Assembly (NCBI GenBank): GCA_964485855.1
Contig: CAZAKI010000069.1
Coordinates: forward strand, 1-7,778
Source of the DNA: UBA993 sp964485855
GTDB taxonomy: Bacteria; Bacillota; Dethiobacteria; DTU022
Direction: 5' to 3'
Length of the DNA stretch: 7,778 nt
Positions 1-4,799 of the stretch are shown in pieces (position 1 is the stretch's first letter; every line of letters begins with the position of its first letter). The notes below the pieces were generated by a model. The model did no database searches, was not told the origin of the DNA, and was given only the letters and a program-made list of their open reading frames with translations. Both the position numbers and the translations under genes were made by a program.

Positions 1-2
1 TG

Positions 3-980
3 ATCAAGGCGCTTCCGAAAAAAGAGGGGAAGCGCCTTCTTTTCTTATCTTCAGGATTGCACGGTGTCGAGGGATACATTGGTTCCGCTGCTTTAAAGTT
101 GTTCATCAATGAATATCTCCCTCAACTAAATCCTGATCAGACCGGTCTTTATTTGGTTCATGCCATTAACCCCTGGGGCATGAAATACTGCAGGCGGGTC
201 AATGAAAACAATGTTGACCTGAACCGTAACTTTATTTATGAAAAAAACTCCAGGTTTAAGAATGTTAACCTGGCTTACGATCAAGCAAACCGCTTTCTTA
301 ACCCGCAAAAACCCTTATCTTCAGCAACAAGCCTGATTTTTTATTTTAGGCTGTTTAATCTGATTCTTCGCATGGGTCCCGCCAATTTTAGGGAGGCGGT
401 ACTTTATGGGCAGTATCGTTTTCCAAAGGGTCTATATTTTGGTGGTTCGGGTTTTGAACGCTCGACTGAAGTATTGAGCAGACTATTTAAGGAGGCAGCT
501 GCTTCCTGCGAGCGTTTTTTGCTCTTCGATATGCACAGCGGTTACGGTCCCCGTTACCAGATGACCATTGTGAATTCAATCCACGAAAAGAGAGACTCCA
601 CAGATCTGCAGGCGGCTTTCAGCTATCCCCTGGTAGCCAAGGCAGACCCGGATGAGTTTTACCAGATGCAGGGTGACATGATTGACTATTTATATCAGCT
701 AATTACTGAAAAATTTCCCGGGAAATCTTTTTATGCTACCAGTTTTGAGTTTGGCACCTTGGGCAGCTCCTTTATTGCAGTGATCAGGAGTCTTAAAGCT
801 ATGATTAATGAAAACCGGATCAGCCATTACGGAGCTGTTTCTGAGCAGGTTGCCGATCAAGCCCGGCATGATTTCTGTGAACTTTTCTTCCCTGCTGAAA
901 AGCGCTGGCGTGAAAAAGCTTTACAGGATGCCCGTCAGGCATTTACCGGAATTTTGAAAGCTGAAGAGTACATTGATTAA
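3..980 (+). CDS. DUF2817 family M14-like zinc peptidase, 5'-truncated
   Basis: The frame is open from the first complete codon of the window (nt 3) to the TAA at 978-980, giving 325 residues. The N-terminus is missing, and the TTG at 57 is not the start because the conserved strand LLFLSSGLHGVEGY runs through it. Counting from nt 3, the zinc-peptidase signature is visible: H20-x-x-E23 in LHGVEG (first two zinc ligands), an NNVDLNRNF block carrying the substrate-binding Asn/Arg, DMHSGYG with H178 as probable third zinc ligand, and E249 in FEFGT as probable catalytic glutamate. These fit DUF2817, a carboxypeptidase-like branch of clan M14. The family predicts a metal-dependent hydrolase of peptides or amides; the substrate is unknown. 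No membrane segment is seen in the visible part. The next gene on this strand begins 184 nt later with its own promoter, so they are probably separate units. Confidence 0.85.
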   Translation: MKALPKKEGKRLLFLSSGLHGVEGYIGSAALKLFINEYLPQLNPDQTGLYLVHAINPWGMKYCRRVNENNVDLNRNFIYEKNSRFKNVNLAYDQANRFLNPQKPLSSATSLIFYFRLFNLILRMGPANFREAVLYGQYRFPKGLYFGGSGFERSTEVLSRLFKEAAASCERFLLFDMHSGYGPRYQMTIVNSIHEKRDSTDLQAAFSYPLVAKADPDEFYQMQGDMIDYLYQLITEKFPGKSFYATSFEFGTLGSSFIAVIRSLKAMINENRISHYGAVSEQVADQARHDFCELFFPAEKRWREKALQDARQAFTGILKAEEYID

Positions 981-1016
981 ATTAGATTGGCAGAGCTTGG
1001 ATGGATACCAAACCCT

Positions 1017-1056
1017 TTAGCATCTTGTCAGCTGGACTTCAAAAATCTGATGCTAA
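1017..1056 (+). terminator. Weak inverted repeat after the peptidase gene
   Basis: TTAGCATC (1017-1024) pairs perfectly with GATGCTAA (1049-1056) across a 24-nt loop, 37 nt after the peptidase stop. There is no run of T after the right arm, so this is a poor intrinsic terminator. It may be an RNA-end structure or chance. The rest of 981-1090 shows nothing recognisable. Confidence 0.25.
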
Positions 1057-1097
1057 GTCCCTTAAAAGTTAAGCGATCAGAAAAATAAGTGTTTGTG

Positions 1098-1106
1098 TGA
1101 TATAAT
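1098..1106 (+). promoter_or_regulatory. Extended -10 promoter of the HesB-like selenoprotein gene
   Basis: TGATATAAT at 1098-1106 is a perfect TGn-TATAAT extended -10 element. No good -35 hexamer lies 16-18 nt upstream, which extended -10 promoters tolerate. Predicted transcription start is near 1113, giving a leader of about 50 nt before the ATG at 1165. Confidence 0.6.
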
Positions 1107-1123
1107 AATAATGATTCCGAGTT

Positions 1124-1138
1124 ATAAATCAGATTTAT
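1124..1138. repeat. 15-bp perfect 7-1-7 inverted repeat, possible operator
   Basis: ATAAATC-A-GATTTAT is a perfect 7-1-7 inverted repeat lying in the predicted 5' leader of the selenoprotein gene, just downstream of the presumed transcription start and 13 nt before its AGGAG. The 7-1-7 geometry is that of Fur/PerR/Zur-family boxes, but the bases differ from the usual consensus, so the regulator cannot be named. AATGAT (1110-1115) and ATCATT (1137-1142) also pair in the transcript. AT-rich sequence makes chance palindromes fairly common. Confidence 0.35.
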
Positions 1139-1164
1139 CATTGCTAGCGAGAGGAGTATTGTTA

Positions 1165-1437
1165 ATGGCAAAAATCAGGATAAGTCCTTCTGCACTGCAG
1201 AAGATGAAAAAAGAAGGTCGGGCTTATACTTTATACCTTGCATCAAGGGGAGGCTGAGGCGGTTCTTATGTTACGCCTGCCGTGCATGCAGGTGAACCGG
1301 TAAATAAAGAAAATTTTATGCAGGAAGAAATTGAGGGCATCCCATTTTTTATTCGCAGCGATTTAACAGGAAAGGGTTTTCAGATAAACTGGATCGGTTT
1401 TTGGATTTTCGGTAGCTTCTCGGTAACCGAACTATAA
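1165..1437 (+). CDS. HesB/IscA-like selenoprotein (in-frame TGA read as selenocysteine)
   Basis: ATG at 1165, with AGGAG at 1152-1156 (8-nt spacing), opens a 90-residue frame ending at TAA 1435-1437. It is interrupted only by TGA at 1255-1257, residue 31. Reading that TGA as Sec gives YLASRGG-U-GGSYVTP, which aligns with the IscA/HesB block GGGCSGxSY, so Sec sits exactly on the first conserved cluster-binding cysteine. Similarity to A-type Fe-S carriers continues after the TGA to the end, where the usual C-terminal CGCG is replaced by WIFGSF; the protein has no cysteine at all. A HesB-related selenoprotein family of this kind is known (TIGR01911, from memory). The role is probably Fe-S or metal handling in the cytoplasm; the exact reaction is unknown. 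A SECIS-like hairpin follows the TGA, and the gene has its own promoter and terminator. A nonsense mutation is unlikely for these reasons. Confidence 0.93.
1255..1299 (+). promoter_or_regulatory. Selenocysteine UGA codon and bacterial SECIS-like hairpin
   Basis: Directly after the TGA (1255-1257) the RNA can fold into a two-part stem. The lower stem is CGGTTC (1260-1265) with GAACCG (1294-1299). A 9-nt one-sided bulge (1266-1274) follows. The upper stem is GCCTGC (1275-1280) with GCAGGT (1288-1293, one G-U pair). The apical loop is the 7 nt CGTGCAT (1281-1287). The loop begins 23 nt after the UGA and has G at its second position, matching what is known of bacterial SECIS elements (loop about 16-37 nt downstream, an early loop G for SelB contact). 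The hairpin lies inside the coding sequence, as bacterial SECIS elements do. Confidence 0.85.
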
Positions 1438-1485
1438 TCAGAAGACCCGGCTAGTGTTTTGTTCACAGCCGGGTCTTCTGATTTT
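1438..1485 (+). terminator. Strong intrinsic terminator after the selenoprotein gene
   Basis: A perfect 15-bp stem, 1438-1452 with 1467-1481 (left arm TCAGAAGACCCGGCT), closes a 14-nt loop and is followed by TTTT at 1482-1485. It begins on the base after the TAA. It lies between convergent genes. Read from the minus strand, the tail is only ATTATAGTT, so termination of the rubredoxin transcript there is possible but less certain. Confidence 0.9.
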
Positions 1486-1499
1486 CTGTCAAAAATAAA

Positions 1500-1670
1500 T
1501 TAGGCGGTTTCCGGTACTGCCTGAAAATCATCTTTGTCAGCCCCGCAGACTGGGCAAACCCAATCATCGGGAAGATCTTCAAAAGCAGTTCCGGGTTCTA
1601 CACCATTTTCCGGATCACCTTTCTCCGGTTCGTAGGTGTAATCACACAGTTCACAAACATAACTTTGCAT
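1500..1670 (-). CDS. Rubredoxin
   Basis: A 56-residue one-iron electron carrier. The four iron ligands are C6 and C9 (CELC) and C39 and C42 (CPVC), with the family-typical YxYEPEKGD after the first pair and the PDDWVCPVCGADKDDF block around the second. The length is standard. An upstream in-frame ATG would add 20 unrelated residues; the ATG at 1670 is chosen because the family begins here and AAAGGGG lies about 8 nt upstream, overlapping the rubrerythrin stop. It is 14 nt downstream of rubrerythrin, so the two are almost surely co-transcribed. Rubredoxin is the usual electron donor to rubrerythrin in anaerobic peroxide reduction, acting in the cytoplasm. Confidence 0.96.
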   Translation of the reverse strand: MQSYVCELCDYTYEPEKGDPENGVEPGTAFEDLPDDWVCPVCGADKDDFQAVPETA

Positions 1671-1684
1671 CAGCGGTTCCCCTT

Positions 1685-2182
1685 TCAAAATTGTTTGAAT
1701 GTTTTTTTGGCTGCATTGCAAATCGGACAATTATCCGGCACTGGGTCAAATCCGACCCAACCACAAACAGGACAGAGATGAATTGTTTGATCGTCGGCAT
1801 CTTCACCTCGGGCTACACTTTTTTTCAACTCGCTATAGATGCCTCCGTGCACTTTTTCTGCTGCGTTGGCAAATTGAAATGTTCTGAGGGCATCCTTTTG
1901 CCCCTCTTCTTCAGCCGCAGCGATGAATGCCGGATACATTTCCGAGAACTCGTAATGTTCTCCTTCCGCCGCTGCCTGCAGATTCGCAAGGGTATCGCCG
2001 ACCTTTCCGGCAATCGCCAGATGTTTCAGGGCATGAATTGTTTCTGCTTCGGCTATAGCCTGAAAAATCCTGGCTACATTCTTAAAGCCTTCTTGCTCTG
2101 CTTTTTGGCCAAAAGCAAGATACTTGCGGTTTGCCTGAGATTCTCCGGCAAACGCTGCCATTAAATTTTCACTAGTTTTCAT
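1685..2182 (-). CDS. rbr: Rubrerythrin
   Basis: A non-haem di-iron peroxidase (H2O2 to water) that protects anaerobes from oxygen. From the chosen start it has 165 residues. The ferritin-like domain (about 1-125) carries E14 in the GESQANRKY helix, E47-x-x-H50 in ETIH, E75 and E78 in GEHYEFSEMYP, and E109-x-x-H112 in EKVH. The C-terminal rubredoxin-like domain has CPVC (C137, C140) and CPIC (C152, C155). Two in-frame ATGs are six bases apart. AGGAG at 2195-2191 is only 2 nt from the ATG at 2188 but 8 nt from the ATG at 2182, so 2182 is preferred. It is first gene of an operon with rubredoxin, read from a perfect promoter at 2321-2293 that interlocks with the promoter of the Fe-S operon. Confidence 0.96.
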   Translation of the reverse strand: MKTSENLMAAFAGESQANRKYLAFGQKAEQEGFKNVARIFQAIAEAETIHALKHLAIAGKVGDTLANLQAAAEGEHYEFSEMYPAFIAAAEEEGQKDALRTFQFANAAEKVHGGIYSELKKSVARGEDADDQTIHLCPVCGWVGFDPVPDNCPICNAAKKTFKQF

Positions 2183-2216
2183 CTGCATCTCTCCTCTTCT
2201 TTAAGTATTTTTTTAT

Positions 2217-2253
2217 TCAACTTTTTTAGTTGATTTCCTCCAATGATTTGGAG
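2217..2253 (-). repeat. Two small hairpins in the rubrerythrin 5' leader
   Basis: Two perfect 6-bp inverted repeats lie in the predicted rubrerythrin leader: 2217-2222 with 2228-2233 (TCAACT / AGTTGA, 5-nt loop), and 2238-2243 with 2248-2253 (CTCCAA / TTGGAG, 4-nt loop). The second ends one base before the plus-strand -35 hexamer. They may stabilise the leader RNA; no riboswitch class is recognised. Confidence 0.3.
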
Positions 2254-2282
2254 TTGACAATTTTAAATTGATATCCTATAAT
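2254..2282 (+). promoter_or_regulatory. Consensus promoter of the iscS-like/iscU/tusA/dsrE operon
   Basis: TTGACA (2254-2259), a 17-bp spacer and TATAAT (2277-2282) match the SigA/sigma-70 consensus at all twelve positions and in spacing. Transcription should start near 2289, giving a leader of about 65 nt before ATG 2355. The spacer holds CAATTT-T-AAATTG (2258-2270), another short inverted repeat. The -10 hexamer lies within the palindrome at 2274-2292, so a bound repressor would block it. Confidence 0.85.
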
Positions 2283-2298
2283 TCTTATAGGAATTATA
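2274..2298. promoter_or_regulatory. Palindromic operator shared by both promoters (PerR-like or Rrf2-like)
   Basis: Two overlapping palindromes cover both -10 hexamers and both starts. CCTATAA-TTC-TTATAGG (2275-2291) is perfect and extends one base each side. A second, from 2277 to 2298 with TATAATTC and GAATTATA as arms, is centred at 2287.5, the exact midpoint of the two promoters. Read as 7-1-7 (CTATAAT-T-CTTATAG, 2276-2290), 11 of 14 arm bases match the known PerR box TTATAAT-N-ATTATAA; rubrerythrin is a known PerR target in clostridia. The GGAATT-type arms also resemble sites of Rrf2 regulators such as IscR or CymR, which would suit an isc operon. The regulator is not encoded in the window. 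Confidence 0.6.
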
Positions 2299-2321
2299 TT
2301 CTTAGATGATTAACTTGTCAA
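2293..2321 (-). promoter_or_regulatory. Consensus promoter of the rubrerythrin-rubredoxin operon
   Basis: Read on the minus strand, TTGACA (2321-2316), a 17-bp spacer and TATAAT (2298-2293) again match the full consensus. The start is predicted near 2286, giving a leader of about 100 nt. This promoter faces and overlaps the plus-strand promoter: each transcript starts inside, and reads through, the other promoter. Confidence 0.82.
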
Positions 2322-2354
2322 GTCAGATAATCTGAATTAAAAGAAGGTGTAAAG

Positions 2355-3542
2355 ATGAAAAAGATAAATCTCGACAACGCAGCTGCATCTCCAGTTGAAC
2401 CTGCTGTGTTGGAGGCTATGATCCCTTATTTCTCCGAACATTATGGGAACCCTTCAAGCGGTCATGAACTGGGAAATGAGCCTCGGAGAGCACTTGAGGA
2501 AGCGAGGATTGCAGTTGCCAAATTGATCAATGCAGAGCCGCGGGAGATAATTTTTACTGCATCTGCCTCTGAATCAAATAACCTGGCCATTAAAGGGTTG
2601 GTGGCTGCTAACCGCGCTAAAGGTAATCATCTTATTTCATCAGCTATCGAACATTTTTCGGTACTTAACCAGCTGAAAACCCTTGAAAAAGAAGGCTTTT
2701 CGGTTACTCTTTTACCTGTTGATCGCTACGGTTTGGTAGATCCCAAGCAGCTGGAGCAGGCAATAACTGATCAAACAATCCTGGTATCAATTCAGGCAGC
2801 CAATCCGGAAATCGGGACTATCCAACCTTTGCAGGAGCTGGTTGCGGTAGCTGAAAGTAAAGGTGTTCCCTTTCATACCGATGCAGTTGCTGCTGTCGGT
2901 TGGATAAAATTTGATGTGAAAAAAACCGGGGTGGCCTTGCTATCCCTGGCTGGAGACCAATTTTACGGCCCAAAAGGTTCCGCAGCTCTCTTTGTTTCAA
3001 AAAAGACCAGGATTAAACCATTAATTGAAGGCGGAATCCAGGAAAGAGGACTACGGGCCGGTACTGAAAATATTCCTGCTCTGGTCGGTCTTGGCCTGGC
3101 GGCAAAGCTGGCCTCTGAGTCGATGGAAGAAAGGACTAAGGCAATTAGCGAGCTCAGGGAGCAGCTGAAAGAGAGTCTTTTGAAAAATGTGCCGCATTTG
3201 CACTTAAATGGTCATCCGCAGCAGAGGCTTCCGCACAACTTAAATTTTTCAGTAGAATTTGTTGAAGGTGAAGCGCTCCTGATGCGTCTGAATATGGCTG
3301 GAATCTATGTTTCCAGTGGCTCGTCCTGTACTTCGCAAGCTTTAAAATCGTCTCATGTTTTGGCTGCTATCGGCCTGCCGCCTGAACTTGCCCAGGGCTC
3401 ACTTTCTTTTACTCTGGGAAGGCAAAACAAGGCGGAGGAGATACCCTATGTAACCGAACAACTTTCCGCCGTGGCCGATCTTTTACGCAAGATGTCACCA
3501 CTTTATCATCAGTATCTGAAGGAGGTTCAAGATAATGCCTGA
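2355..3542 (+). CDS. IscS-like protein lacking the PLP lysine (probable inactive desulfurase / Fe-S assembly partner)
   Basis: A 395-residue class V aminotransferase-fold protein of full IscS length; ATG 2355 follows AAGGTG at 2344-2349. Conserved: LDNAAASP near the N-terminus, GNPSSGHELG, H100 in IEHFSV, D176 in HTDAVAAVG, GGIQERGLRAGTEN, and the active-site cysteine C325 in SSGSSCTS. Lost: the motif normally SxHKxYGPKG reads LAGDQFYGPKG, so the Schiff-base lysine is Q202 (CAA at 2958-2960) and the preceding histidine is D201. The ring-stacking/contact residues are changed too: NNEIG is NPEIG (P151), and the glutamine of HxDAxQ is A179. A PLP enzyme therefore looks impossible. From memory, Archaeoglobus fulgidus IscS has the same state (Asp for Lys) plus a similar HIDATASVG and C-terminal SPLY, and its Cys helps IscU bind [2Fe-2S]. 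The frame is intact and co-expressed with iscU (8-nt overlap), so this is not a decaying gene. Confidence 0.92.
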   Translation: MKKINLDNAAASPVEPAVLEAMIPYFSEHYGNPSSGHELGNEPRRALEEARIAVAKLINAEPREIIFTASASESNNLAIKGLVAANRAKGNHLISSAIEHFSVLNQLKTLEKEGFSVTLLPVDRYGLVDPKQLEQAITDQTILVSIQAANPEIGTIQPLQELVAVAESKGVPFHTDAVAAVGWIKFDVKKTGVALLSLAGDQFYGPKGSAALFVSKKTRIKPLIEGGIQERGLRAGTENIPALVGLGLAAKLASESMEERTKAISELREQLKESLLKNVPHLHLNGHPQQRLPHNLNFSVEFVEGEALLMRLNMAGIYVSSGSSCTSQALKSSHVLAAIGLPPELAQGSLSFTLGRQNKAEEIPYVTEQLSAVADLLRKMSPLYHQYLKEVQDNA

Positions 3543-3918
3543 ATATAGTGAAAAGGTAATGGAACATTTCTCAAACCCGCGCAATATCGGCGAAATCAAT
3601 GATCCGGATGGCCTTGGCGAAGTGGGAAATCCGGTTTGCGGGGATATGATGAAGTTTACCATTAAAGTTAAGGATAACCGGATTGAAGATGTTAAATACC
3701 TGACATTTGGCTGTGGAGCGGCGATTGCCGTTTCCAGTATGGTTTCAGAGATGGCCAAAGGTAAAACTCTGGAAGAAGCCCTGAAGATAACTAATAAACA
3801 GGTAGCAGAAGAGCTGGGAGGCCTACCGGGGAACAAGATGCATTGTTCGAATCTCGGTGCTGATGCCCTGCACAAGGCTATCGAAGATTACATGGAAAAA
3901 CAGGGGTTAAAAGCTTAA
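3535..3918 (+). CDS. iscU: Fe-S cluster assembly scaffold IscU
   Basis: A 127-residue IscU/NifU N-domain scaffold on which Fe-S clusters are built in the cytoplasm. The N-terminal YSEKVMEHFSNPRNIG is classic. Cluster ligands are C35 in VGNPVCGD with D37, C60 in FGCGAAIA, and H103-C104 in KMHCSNL. The length fits a stand-alone scaffold, with no NifU C-terminal domain. The chaperone motif LPPVK of proteobacterial IscU reads LPGNK here, consistent with the absence of hscA/hscB nearby. The ATG lies within the last codons of the iscS-like gene (8-nt overlap), with AAGGAGG at 3519-3525, so the two products are likely translated together and form a complex. Confidence 0.96.
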   Translation: MPEYSEKVMEHFSNPRNIGEINDPDGLGEVGNPVCGDMMKFTIKVKDNRIEDVKYLTFGCGAAIAVSSMVSEMAKGKTLEEALKITNKQVAEELGGLPGNKMHCSNLGADALHKAIEDYMEKQGLKA

Positions 3919-3969
3919 AGTATTTCTTAACCTTATCTATGCTTTAATTCGAAACAGGGAGGTAATCAA

Positions 3970-4326
3970 ATGAGTGCTGAACAACTAAAAAAAATAGAAA
4001 AGGGTAATTCTTGCAGCTGCCCTTTCTGTGACGAACCAATCTGCCCCGATCCGCAAGATGGTCGCTACAGATGTAAAAACGATGGTCAGCTTAAGATCCA
4101 CAGGGTAGATTGTGTCGGCCTATACTGCCCGGTTCCGGTGATGCGGGCTAAAGAGGAAGTTGACCTGCTGGATAAAGGTAATTTGATGGAGCTGATTGCC
4201 GATGATCCGGCTGCGGCCGAGGATATCCCGCGCTGGGCGAAAAGAAGCGGCCACCGCCTGGTTAGCATGATCCAGGATGGAGACGAATACCGTTTCTTAA
4301 TTCAAAAGGATTGCGAGGAGGATTAA
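3970..4326 (+). CDS. TusA/SirA-family sulfur carrier with cysteine-rich N-terminal extension
   Basis: A 118-residue protein in two parts. Residues 44-113 are a TusA-like domain: HRVDCVGLYCPVPVMRAKEE contains the family CPxP motif with C53 as the presumed persulfide cysteine, followed by the usual beta-alpha pattern (LMELIADDPAAAEDIPRWAKRSGH). Residues 1-40 are an extension with C15, C17, C20, C25 and C35 (CSCPFC, then C, then YRCKND), which looks like a small zinc- or iron-binding knuckle and is not part of ordinary TusA. C48 and C115 are further cysteines. It is third in the operon, 51 nt after iscU, with GGGAGG at 3957-3962. TusA proteins pass persulfide sulfur between enzymes; delivery to IscU is inferred from context only. 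Some relatives are annotated YedF-like. Confidence 0.85.
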   Translation: MSAEQLKKIEKGNSCSCPFCDEPICPDPQDGRYRCKNDGQLKIHRVDCVGLYCPVPVMRAKEEVDLLDKGNLMELIADDPAAAEDIPRWAKRSGHRLVSMIQDGDEYRFLIQKDCEED

Positions 4327-4330
4327 TAAA

Positions 4331-4705
4331 ATGGCAGAAAGTAAAAAGATTCTATACGTTCAAACCAGTGGGACCGATACCCCGGAGCGCCTCTATTCGC
4401 CCCTGATCCTGGCCCAGACTGCGAAGGCAATGGGGCAGGAAGCGACAGTCTATTTCCTTGGCCTGGGTTTGAAAAACCTGGTAAAAAGGGAAGCCGAAAA
4501 AGTAAAGATCGGAGAATTCCCAGATCTCCTGGAAGTGCTGCAACAAACCGCAGCCCAGGGTGTTAAAATTATGGCCTGCCAGCAAAGCATGCAGCTTTTT
4601 GGCGGAACTATTACCAAGGAAGATCTTTTAGCGGAAGCGGTAATTGCCGGGGCGGCGACGTTGAACGATCTGGCGCTCGAAGCAGATGCCATTCTTACTT
4701 TTTAA
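4331..4705 (+). CDS. DsrE/DsrF-family (TusD-like) sulfur-relay protein
   Basis: A 124-residue single-domain protein with a Rossmann-like DsrE pattern: the first strand KILYVQTSG, helix SPLILAQTAKAMG, strand ATVYFLGLGLKNL, then GEFPDLLEVLQQTAAQGVKIMACQQSMQLFG. C83 in MACQQS is the only cysteine and sits where DsrE/TusD proteins carry their persulfide cysteine. The family moves sulfane sulfur, usually together with TusA, in DsrEFH/TusBCD relays or TusA-rhodanese-DsrE clusters. It lies 4 nt after the tusA-like stop, with AGGAGG at 4316-4321 inside that gene, so it is translationally linked. It is the last gene of the operon, with two terminators beyond it. No signal peptide or membrane segment is seen, so the protein is cytoplasmic. 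Confidence 0.88.
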   Translation: MAESKKILYVQTSGTDTPERLYSPLILAQTAKAMGQEATVYFLGLGLKNLVKREAEKVKIGEFPDLLEVLQQTAAQGVKIMACQQSMQLFGGTITKEDLLAEAVIAGAATLNDLALEADAILTF

Positions 4706-4718
4706 ATAAAAAAATATA

Positions 4719-4781
4719 GTCGTCTAGAAGGATTTTTACCATGAATGGCGAAATGAAACTGGCGTAGCATGGTAGGACGGC
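4719..4781 (+). ncRNA. Possible structured RNA element or leader with a tiny ORF
   Basis: Between the dsrE stop and the terminators, the transcript can fold into two nested helices. The outer is GTCGTCT (4719-4725) with GGACGGC (4775-4781), seven pairs including two G-U. The inner is TACCATG (4737-4743) with CATGGTA (4768-4774), perfect. The inner helix closes a 24-nt loop, and an 11-nt purine-rich bulge (AGAAGGATTTT-type, 4726-4736) lies on the 5' side. That bulge doubles as a good ribosome binding site for an 8-codon ORF, ATG 4741 to TAG 4767 (MNGEMKLA). No known riboswitch class is recognised. It could be a 3'-end structure, a leader or attenuator for the TRAP operon together with the terminator at 4800, or chance. 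Confidence 0.3.
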
Positions 4782-4799
4782 AGGGTTAAGCTAAAATTT

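Noticed and set aside
57..980. TTG at 57 as the start of the peptidase
   Set aside because: The frame is open to the window edge and the conserved strand before HGVE is encoded upstream of the TTG; there is also no ribosome binding site. The gene is cut by the window.
1165..1437. HesB-like gene as a pseudogene with a nonsense mutation
   Set aside because: Homology continues in frame past the TGA, the TGA replaces the key cysteine, a SECIS-like hairpin follows at the right distance, and promoter, ribosome binding site and terminator are intact.
1691..2164. Long plus-strand open frame (157 codons) opposite rubrerythrin
   Set aside because: It is antisense to a fully recognisable rubrerythrin, has no ribosome binding site, and its translation is low-complexity and resembles no family known to me.
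2355..3542. IscS-like gene as a decaying pseudogene
   Set aside because: Full length, no frameshift or stop, most structural motifs and C325 conserved, and tightly coupled to an intact iscU; the changed residues match a known PLP-less type.
4741..4767. 8-codon ORF ending in TAG, considered as pyrrolysine read-through or as a separate gene
   Set aside because: Reading past TAG gives only eight more codons before TAA, with no recognisable product. It is kept only as part of the possible leader element.
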